This document shows positions 56,416-64,000 of a stretch of DNA of 64,000 nt, in pieces. The translations under genes and the position numbers were made by a program. The stretch is from NCBI GenBank assembly GCA_030035585.1, contig CM057476.1, forward strand, positions 22,614,501 through 22,678,500, in the 5' to 3' direction. Numbering within the stretch: position 1 is the stretch's first letter; the number at the start of each line of letters is the position of its first letter. The notes beneath the pieces are model-generated. The model was not told where the DNA came from and searched no databases. It saw only the letters and a list, made by a program, of their open reading frames with translations. This DNA is from Dugong dugon. Taxonomy: Eukaryota > Chordata > Mammalia > Sirenia > Dugongidae.

Positions 56416-56578
56416 AAAAAAAAAAAAAAACCTAACCTGTTGCCATCGAGTCAATTCTGACTCATAGTGACCCTATGAAGAACTGCCTCATAGGATTTCC
56501 AAGAAGTGGCTGGTGGATTTGAACTGCTGACCTTTTGGTTAGCAGCTGATCTCTTAATCACTGCACCACCAGGGCTCC
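56416..56578 (-). mobile_element. AfroSINE, short subfamily
   Basis: Antisense; 'gttgccatcgagtcaattctgac' to 'ctgcaccaccagggctccc'. Shares the internal deletion and the phrase 'gctgatctcttaa' with the copy at 54.9 kb, so the two belong to one sublineage. Confidence 0.88.
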
Positions 56579-56939
56579 CTCCATATTTTTACAGCTATCT
56601 GTATGCGTCAGAAATTACTAAATTCTTTTAATAAGCCTGGGTTAACTGCCTCTACTAGAAAGAAGGACTCCTCCCTAAGCACTTAAACTTAGGATAAAAT
56701 ATAATAAGATTACATATTCAATTCTAGTGCATGTAAGCTCTGAGAACAGTGCTCAATGTTATTAGTTAATATTATTACTATTATTCATATACTGTCCAGT
56801 ATTATTTCTCATTATATTATGTAAGTGTTGTCTCATCAGTCAGAGTTCTCAAGGGAAGAAACTATATCATATATTTCTTTGTTTTCCTCACAGTGCCTAG
56901 CAGGATATTATTCTCTTAATAAGAATTTTAAAAATATAC
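56579..56939. other. No recognised feature
   Basis: AT-rich, unassigned. Confidence 0.45.
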
Positions 56940-57130
56940 CAGAAAAACTCAACATGGAAGGGAACTTAGAGGTCAACCTAGTTCAACTTTCTCCCTAAGT
57001 CATTATTTTTCTTCTGCAACACCCTAGAGACAATCATCTATACTTTATCTTAAACAGAAATAGATATCTATACTTGAACACTGCTGAGGACAGGGAGCTC
57101 ATCCCTTCACAAGGTAACCAGATTTATTAA
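56940..57130 (-). mobile_element. L3/CR1-like LINE relic
   Basis: 'gaacttagaggtcaacctagttcaactttctcc' and 'cttgaacactgctgaggacagggagctcatccc' match the antisense L3/CR1 sequence preceding the parts seen at 2.2 and 6.1 kb. Confidence 0.55.
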
Positions 57131-57960
57131 TTTTCATTGTTAGAAAATCCATCCTGAGAAAGTGGAGAAGCTGGAAGCTTCTGGAAAATGATTTGGTAAT
57201 ACTCATTCGAGAGCCATACGAATTTTCAGGTCCTGTGAATTTCACTCCTGATAACATATTCTTAGAAAATAAGAAAAAATTCTTTCACATACACAAAGGT
57301 ACTTATTACAACACTATTTATAACAGAAACTTAAGAATTAACTTAAGTGTTTAAAAGTAAGGAAATGGTATAGCACCTAAAAGAAACAAAAAGCCATTAA
57401 AGTTTAAAATTATGAAGATTAACGTAGGACATATTCACAAAACTTTAATGTTAAGAATAAAAGTAAAACAAATCTATATATGCATCATGATTAAAACCAT
57501 ATACAACTTTGTACACCATGTCACTGCAACATTATTCATAATAACCAAAAGATGGAAACAAATCAAGAGTCCATCAACAGATGAATGGAGAAACAAAATG
57601 TGGTATATACATGCCCCGACATGTATGAACTTTAAAAACGTTACGCTAAGTGAAATAAGTCAGACTGAAAAGGACAAATATCACATTATTCCATTTATAT
57701 GAAATATCTAGAATAGACAAATGCATAGAAACAAACAACAGATTAGTGGTTACCATGGGCTGGCAGTAGGGGTACGTGGCAAGTTAAGGGGTACTAAGTT
57801 TCTGTTTAGGGTAATGAAAAAGTTTTGGAAAAAGTAGGGACGGTTGCATAGCATTATGAGTGTGATTAATGCCACTGGACTGCACATTTGAAAATGGTTA
57901 AAATGGCAAATTTTATGTTGTATATATTTCACCACAGTGAAAAAAATATATGTCTATCTA
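57131..57960 (+). mobile_element. Old L1 3' end, sense
   Basis: 'gagaaagtggagaagctgg', 'tttcactcctgataacatattc', 'cattattcataataaccaaaagatgg', 'tcaacagatgaatggagaaac', 'ctaagtgaaataagtcagactg', 'ttaatgccactggactgcacatttg'. The frame 57412-57702 contains FIITKRWKQIKSPSTDEW and SEISQTEKDKY, the L1 ORF2 C-terminus. Confidence 0.85.
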
Positions 57961-58119
57961 TGGGTAAAGACAGACATATATCTTTATGCAAGGTATTTTC
58001 CTAAGCGTGGAGAGGATGACATATAAAAATAAAAACAGTATTGATAGGATGGTGTGATAGCTATTTGCATTTTCTTTTAAATTATTCTAATGTTATCATA
58101 ATATTGCTTTAAATTTTTT

Positions 58120-58210
58120 AAAGAGGAAGTTCTTCCTTCTAATGAGCCAAAATCAACCTCTACCCTCATGGTAGTATTCATCTACTGGCCCTCATTCTGC
58201 TCTTTGAAAT
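58120..58210 (-). mobile_element. L3/CR1-like LINE fragment
   Basis: 'aagttcttccttctaatgagccaaaatcaacctc' followed by 'ctggccctcattctgctctttg' matches the same antisense region as 6.1 kb. It overlaps a plus-strand frame that I do not consider coding. Confidence 0.55.
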
Positions 58211-58599
58211 TACACAAAATAAATCAACTTCAAATATTTGAAAATTACAATCATAATTTTTTTAATATCCTTACTCTGGTGGCAACTAGAAGACAGACTG
58301 GAGGAGGCAGCACTGATATCAGGGAGACCCAATTAGGAAAATCACCTGTCATATGATGACCTGAACCAACACAGTGACAATAAGGCCAGACTTCAAAAAT
58401 ATTTCACAGGGAGAACGGATGAAAATGGAAAACTAAAAGGATGTGGGAAGTGAGGAGAATATGGGAGTTGAATGTGTTCCTGGTCAGGTTGTCTGGAAAA
58501 ATGATGCAATACCAAGATAAGAAACGTGCAAGGAAGAAAGAATATTTGGTCAGAAGTTAAAATTCTATTTGGAAATGTTGAACTTGAGGTACTTGTGGG
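58211..58599. other. No recognised feature
   Basis: Unassigned block between an L3-like fragment and an L1. Confidence 0.4.
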
Positions 58600-58996
58600 A
58601 TGGAAGGATCAATTTGTAGTGGAGAAAACAAAACCAAACCAAGATAGAGAAGAAGGCAAAGATAAAGGCAAAAAAAGTCAATGAAACAGACAACAAATAA
58701 AACAAGGAATAGAAATGATCAGCACAACAAAAAGATGACTTCTTGAAAAGACTAATAAAAAATACCAACGGGGCACAAATAATCAGAACCAGATATGAAA
58801 ACAGGGAAATAACTAAAGCAACAGAAGATATTTTTTAAAATTATAAGAGACCTCCATGGATAACTTCATAACAAAAAGTATGAATAGCTGAAGTTGGGAG
58901 AGGAAAGGTGAGGTATTCATATTTTTTGGTACGAAGTTATTCATGGAGATGTCTTATGATTTAAAAAATATTTTCTGTTTCTGTAGTTATTTCCCC
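58600..58996 (+). mobile_element. L1 ORF2 fragment with inverted duplicate
   Basis: Sense L1 ORF2 up to about 58888 (one frame reads KNTNGAQIIRTRYENREITKA). The last ~85 bases (58804-58888) are repeated in inverted orientation at 58911-58996 with about 85% identity and a spacer of about 22 bases. Confidence 0.75.
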
Positions 58997-59017
58997 CTTT
59001 TAGAGAAAAACATAAAG

Positions 59018-59205
59018 AGCACCATATTTTTACACAAATAATGCATGCCTTCTACATTTGTTTGTCAACTGTGCCCTCCCCCTGCAAGGTATTTTCCTAA
59101 GTGTGGTTGCTAATTTTTTTACAGCAACATGTGAAAAACAAACTTAGCAAATAAACGTAGAAGGCATGCATTATTTGCATAAAAATATAGTACATCTCTT
59201 TGAAG
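59018..59205. repeat. Inverted repeat, possible MITE
   Basis: Left arm 59018-59070 and right arm 59148-59205 are reverse complements over about 50 bases with a perfect core caaataatgcatgccttcta. The spacer is ~80 bases. No coding capacity. Confidence 0.7.
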
Positions 59206-59269
59206 TAAACAAAAATTTCTTGTCATACCAAAAACTGCCAAATACTTGTGAAAAGATTGATAAATCAGA

Positions 59270-59885
59270 AAGTATTAAAATTAAGACCTGTTCATGAAAA
59301 CACACCACTAAGAGAATAAAATCGCAACTCATAAATTAAAGAAGATATTACAACAATACGTGTATCTGACAAAGGACTTACATGCAGAATATACACACAG
59401 AACCCCTACAAATCTATCAGAAAGACAATCCAATAGAAAAAAACATAAAGAGTGTATCTCTGTAAATGGCAAGCAACTTGAATAGACATGTCACAAAAGA
59501 GGATATCCAACAAGGCCAATAAACATATGAAAAGGCAGTCATCTTCATTAGTCAGCAGAGAAAGGCAAATTAAAACCACAATGACATACCACTACACACC
59601 CACCAAAATGGCTAAAATAAAAAAGATGGGAATCGCCAAAGGTTGGAGAGGATGTGGAGCAACCACAACTCTTATACATTGCTGATGGGAGTGTAAATTG
59701 TACAACCACTTTGGAAACTACCAAAGCTAAATGTACACATATGCTTTGACCCAGTAATTCTACACCAAGGTATATTCCCAACAAAAATGTGTACATATTT
59801 CACTAAAAAAACATGTCCCGGAAGGTTCAGAGCAGTACTTGTCATAATAGCTGAAAACTGGAAATTACTCAAATGCTCATCAACA
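59270..59885 (+). mobile_element. L1 ORF2 C-terminal part, sense
   Basis: 'caaaggacttacatgcagaatatac' and the frame 59488-59685 with MTYHYTPTKMAKIKKMG and KGWRGCGATTTLIHC (L1: TPVRMAIIKKS..., WRGCGE...LLHC). It then runs 'gacccagtaattctacacc' and is cut by an RTE at 59886. Confidence 0.85.
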
Positions 59886-59982
59886 GTTGTCATTGTTAGG
59901 TGCTGTCCAGTCAGCTCAGACTCATAGCAACCTTATGTATAACAAAACTAAACATTGTCCCATCTTGCACCATTGCCATGCA
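59886..59982 (-). mobile_element. RTE tail fragment
   Basis: Antisense, 'gttaggtgctgtccagtcag', 'cttatgtataacaaaac', 'catcttgcaccattgcc'. Only the last ~100 bases of the element. Confidence 0.8.
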
Positions 59983-61830
59983 ACCAGTTTCTCTTATATA
60001 TGGCCTTTCTGGCCTTGGGTTTATCATTCTGCCAAAAACAATTGGCTGGGCTGCAATCTTCCAAGGGTTTGGTTGATTACTATGCATACAAGGGTTTCAA
60101 AATACTCCCAATAGGACTGAGACCCTTTCGGTCCAGCTCAAGGATTGGTTGGTTTTGCCATCCTGCTAGGCTTATATAAAGGCCAATCCCACAGAGGTTT
60201 GGCAGGGGGACCTCACTACATCAAGAAGGGTCTGGAGTGAAGCATGTCCTTTGGACCCAGGGTCCCTGAGCTGAGAACCTCTTAGACCCAGAAGAGAGAG
60301 CTGTAGCACTGAAGATGGCACGAGACAGCTAGAAACTATGGCAAGCACAGAAGTTAAGTGGTGAGAAGCAGCGGCAGCGGTACCAGCAGCAGGAATCATG
60401 GGATTGGCAGACAACTGTGGTGGGCCTGCTGGCCTATGGAGAACTGAGTGCCTTCGTGCAGGAGGTTTGCTGGCAGAATGGGATGCCTCTGAGCACTTGT
60501 CAGAGGAGCTAGAAGAGCTCTAACACTTGCCCAAGCAGGGCAGAGGCCAAGAGGGGCCCAGCGGCAGAATGGCCTGGGAAGGGGCCTGGTGGAAAAACTG
60601 GAAGCAATGGCAGGAAACTGCTGCTAGGAGGGCAGCAGCTAGCAGGATACTACACTGGCCATGAGTTGGGCTGGTTAGCAGTGGAGAGTCTGATGGCAGG
60701 GAGGACAAAGGCAGAAAAGGGTGCATACAGTGGGGAGAGGAAGGCTTGCCAGTGGGCACAGCTGAGAAGGAGCTGAGAGGTGTCCTGGTTGGAAGTTATC
60801 CTGACTGACGAAGATGATCCTGTCTGCTCACTTGTATCCTATTACTTCCAAGTTGATCCTGATCCTGAGTTGTAGCCTGTTACTTACTGTGGTGAAATGA
60901 GTTCCTTTATATGGCCTTTTGCCTTGGTTCTTTGGAAAAACAGCTTGAGAGATTTTTCCCCTAAATCCTGAGGGGTTACCTTTGCCCTAGTTTTCTACCC
61001 CAGAGGATCTGTTACTTTTGCCAGGTTGATTGACATTTCCTGGGTAAACTGTAAACAACTTGGTTTGATACTTTTTGTCTGGCCCTGGGCTGCAGCCTGC
61101 CCTGTGACTGGTATACATCTTGCAGAGACTGGTCTATAGACTACAAAAATGAAATGTCTGTAGCCTACTACGCAAATGAAGTGTCTGTGGCCTATCAAGA
61201 AGTGATTCGTCAGTTTGTTGCCCTGGTAGGAGGGTCATGCCTTGAAATTGACAAGGAGTTGTGTAGATAGGCAGCCAACCCCACAGAGGTTTTTCAGACA
61301 GAAAGCAGCAGGAAGAAGCAGAAGGAGAAAAGGCAAGAGAAAAGAGAGAAGAAGCAAGATAAAGGAGGCAAGAATCTCCTAAAAGAGCTGCAACGCGAGT
61401 CAAAGACTGTAACACTGAAGACAGCGACTGGCCCAGAAGGGTCCCAGCAGCAGAGCCAGCGGCGACAGGCCAGGAAGGGGCTCTGTGGCAGAGTCGGCAG
61501 TGACAGACAGCCGGGCCAAGAAGATCCTGATCTGAGGGGGCTGAGAGGAGCCTGACCTCAAGAAGCCCAGAGGAGACCTGCACAGATGACAGGAGCTGAC
61601 GAGCTGTCCTGTGCTGAAGAAGGAAGACTCCGTCTACATGCTCCCTGATCCAGATCCTGAGTTGTAGCCTGTTGATCCTGATCCCGAGTTGTACCCTGTT
61701 ACTTTCTTAATAAACCACTTAACTGTAAATATGGTCTGTGAGTTCTGTGTGGCCACTGCAACAAATTATTGAACCCAGCAGAGAAGTAGAGAATGCTGGG
61801 AGGGGTGGGGGGTGGTTATGGCTGGTGTCA
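59983..61830 (+). mobile_element. Tandem pair of ERV LTR-like units
   Basis: Two related units in direct orientation. Unit 1 (about 59983-60890) has 'ctcttatatatggccttt', a TATA-like cttatataaaggcc near 60170, 'ccacagaggttt' and the end 'gttgatcctgatcctgag', 'ttgtagcctgttactta'. Unit 2 (about 60895-61740) has 'cctttatatggcctttt', 'ccacagaggtttt', and the same end at 61672 with the polyadenylation signal in 'cttaataaaccactt'. The motif 'ggacccagggtccctgagctgagaa' links unit 1 to the LTR at 38.8 kb. No gag, pol or env is recognisable. Confidence 0.65.
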
Positions 61831-61940
61831 GAAATGGTGAAAAAGTTGGAGAATGGAGGTATGGCTGAACTTCACCTCATAGGAGCCAACTTTGTGCTGA
61901 TCCTGATTCTTGTAAGCAGATGTAGACAAGTTTTGAATAC

Positions 61941-62953
61941 AGCCATCCTCACAATCATTGCTATGTTTGAGCCCATTGATGCAGCCACTGTGTCAATCCA
62001 TCTCATTGAGGGTCTCCCTCTTTTTCCCTGACCCTCTCATTTTAGCAAGCATGATGTCCTTCTCCAGTGACTCGTCCCTCCCGATGATGTGTCCAAAGTA
62101 AGCAAGTCGAAGTGTCGTCATCCTCCCTTCTAAGGAGCATTCTGGCTGGACTTTCTCCAAGACTGCTTTGTTCATTCTTCTGGGAGTCCACGGTATATTC
62201 AATATGCTTTGCCAACACCACAATTCAAATGCATCAATTCTTCTTCAGTTTTCTCTTCAAATTGTCCAGCTTTTGCATGCATATGAAGTGAATGAAAATA
62301 CCATGGCTTGAGTCAGGCGCATCTTAGTCATCAAAGCGTTATCTTTGTTTTTTAAGTGTTTAAAGAGATTTTTGCTGCAGATACACCCAATGCAATACGT
62401 CATTTGATTTCTTGATTGCTGCTTCCGTGGGTGTTGACTGTTGATCCAAATAGAATAAAATCTTTGACAATTTCAATTTCTTCACTATCATGATGTTGTT
62501 TATGGGTCCAGTTGTGAGGATTTTCGTTTTCTTCATGTTTAGGTGCAATCTATAATGAAGGCTGTAGTCTTTGATCTTCATTAGCAAGTGCTTCAAGTCA
62601 TCTTCATTTTCAGCAAGCAAAGCTGTATCATGTGCATATCATAGGTTGTTAATGAGTCTTTCTCCAATTGTGACGCTGCATTCTTCTTCATATAGTTCAG
62701 CTTCTCTGATTATTTGTTCAGCATAGAGATTAAACAAATCAGGTGAAAGGATACAACCCTGCTGCACACTTTTTCCAATTTTAAATCACATACTATCCCC
62801 TTGATCTGTTCAAACGACTGCCTCTTGATCTGTGTACAGGTTCCACATGAGCACAATTAAGTGTTCTGGAATTCCCATTTTTCATAATGTTATCCATAAT
62901 TTGTTATGAACCACACAGTCAAATGCCTTTGCAGAGTCAATAAAACACAGACA
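61941..62953 (-). mobile_element. RTE (BovB-type) LINE lacking its 3' tail, RT motif damaged
   Basis: Minus strand. The frame 61993-62223 has NIPWTPRRMNKAVLEKVQPE and FGHIIGRDESLEKDIMLAK; 62360-62620 has LAENEDDLKHLLMK and MKKTKILTTGP. At the catalytic site the codons read YAHDT (complement near 62627-62638) with a stop just upstream, so the first catalytic aspartate is lost. The usual tail and (aac)n are missing because the element starts next to the LTR region. Confidence 0.88.
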
Positions 62954-62954
62954 A

Positions 62955-63265
62955 TAGAATGATAAAAACAAAAACGGCTGCAGCCATCAACAACAGAATG
63001 GATAAATCAATAATAATTATGGTCTATAACAACATGCAAGAATATGGATAAATCTCGTAACATAATGTTGAGTGAAAAAATGAATTCATAATCTGTGATT
63101 TGTGTTTATAAAATAAACACAAGAGAAACTATGCTAATAGAAGTCAGGATAGTGGTTATCTCGTAGGGTAGAATAGTGACTGCAAAGCAAGATCAGGTTT
63201 TCTGGGGGACTGCTAGTATTCTGTTTCTTGATCTTGGCGCTGATTTCACATGTGTATTCAGCAAG
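62955..63265 (+). mobile_element. L1 3' end, sense, eroded
   Basis: 'agccatcaacaacagaatgg', 'tgcaagaatatggataaatctcg', 'cataatgttgagtgaaaaaa', 'gataatggttatctc'-like text, 'ctgatttcacatgtgtattc'. Order fits an old L1 3' end. Confidence 0.65.
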
Positions 63266-63480
63266 ACTGGGATTAGGGTGAGGCAAGCAAGATACCTAGG
63301 GAGCACAATTTAAATAGGCACTCAGTCTTGGCACCTGAGAGGGAGTACCTCCTTAAATTGTCTCCCAGGTGCACTGCCTGCTGCACCCTGGTCTTGGCCC
63401 TGGTGTTCAGCTTGTGAATATTTATTGAGCTGTATCATTATGATGCATTTTTATGTATGTATATTATACTTGAATTTAAA
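63266..63480. other. Unassigned, possibly an old repeat
   Basis: 'gggattagggtgaggcaagcaagatacctaggg' looks like dispersed repeat sequence, but I cannot assign the family. Confidence 0.35.
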
Positions 63481-64000
63481 ATGTTAAAAGGGTCTTGTCT
63501 ATCTCACACCACAAATAAAAATAAACTCCAAGTGAATTAAAAATCTTAAAGTGAAAAGAAACACTTTAAAACTTTTAGAATAAAATATAAGAGAATGTTA
63601 TTAATGACCTCAAACAGAGGATTTCTTAAAGATACTCGAAACTACTCTCAAAGGAAAAGATTTGACTACAGTAAAATTAAGAACTTCTCTATCAAAAGAC
63701 ATCTTAAAGTGAAAATACAAGCAATAAGCCTGAAAAAATTATAACATATATAAGTGAAAAAGAATTATTATTCAGAACATATTTTTAAAAATCAATGAGG
63801 AAAAGATAAATAACCGAATAGAAAAATGCATGAGTGATTTAACAGCCACTTTATATATAAGAAAACCAGAAAGGCCAATAAACATGAAAAGATGCTCGAA
63901 CTCACTAATAAAAATCAGGGAAATGCAAATTAAAATCATGATGCATTACCATTTCACATCAGCAGATTGGCAAAAAACATAAACTCTGACAATATAGTGT
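63481..64000 (+). mobile_element. L1 ORF2 fragment, runs off the window
   Basis: 'aataaaaataaactccaagtgaattaaaaatcttaaa', 'gaaaagatgctcgaactcactaataa', 'atgcaaattaaaatcatgatgcattacc' are sense ORF2. The element continues beyond 64000. Confidence 0.8.

Noticed and set aside
1..64000. CRISPR arrays, bacterial operons, rRNA or snRNA genes
   Set aside because: None seen. All tandem structures are microsatellites or mobile-element parts, and the sequence is plainly mammalian nuclear DNA.

Overview
This is a repeat-saturated stretch of nuclear DNA from a placental mammal of the superorder Afrotheria, most likely an elephant or close relative. The assignment rests on many tRNA-headed AfroSINE copies, on RTE/BovB-type LINEs whose 3' ends share the AfroSINE tail (gagtcg...gactc), and on L1 copies with a 3'UTR type I associate with elephant. 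No library search was possible, so family names are recognition calls and most element edges are good to about 5-20 bases.

No complete gene is visible. Two short splice-acceptor-plus-ORF segments could be terminal coding exons: a minus-strand one at 7675-7779, ending in a basic RKKRKV patch and a C-terminus VFIPNRK, and a weaker plus-strand one at 52598-52702. The window is otherwise intronic or intergenic.

Layout. 0-10 kb: MIR, MaLR LTR, L3/CR1-like relics, RTE copies, a tRNA-Gly-headed SINE and the first candidate exon. 10-17 kb: a mosaic of opposed L2 copies cut by RTE and L1. 17-22 kb: AfroSINEs with target-site duplications, an MLT1 LTR, hAT MITEs and an RTE copy with a legible YADD motif. 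22-26.5 kb: mostly non-repetitive. 26.5-31 kb: old L1 3'UTR, two antisense L2 copies and a GC-rich hAT-like element with perfect 15-bp terminal repeats. 31-38 kb: HAL1-like DNA, RTE, L1 3' ends. 38.7-49.7 kb: a facing LTR pair, then nested L1s including two young insertions with clean target-site duplications. 50-52 kb: two head-to-tail RTE copies. 52-59 kb: the second candidate exon, L1, AfroSINEs and two foldback structures. 60-62 kb: a tandem pair of LTR-like units. 62-64 kb: RTE and L1.

The elements relate as parasites and hosts. RTE reverse transcriptase plausibly mobilised the SINEs that carry its tail. Nesting gives relative ages: L2, MIR and L3 are oldest, then old L1 and MaLR, then RTE and AfroSINE, then the youngest L1. 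I found no new gene system. The most interesting items are the candidate exons, a templated-looking 72-bp patch inside an L1, an L1 3'UTR with an internal poly(A) and duplicated module, the hAT-like element, and foldback repeats near 34 and 59 kb.
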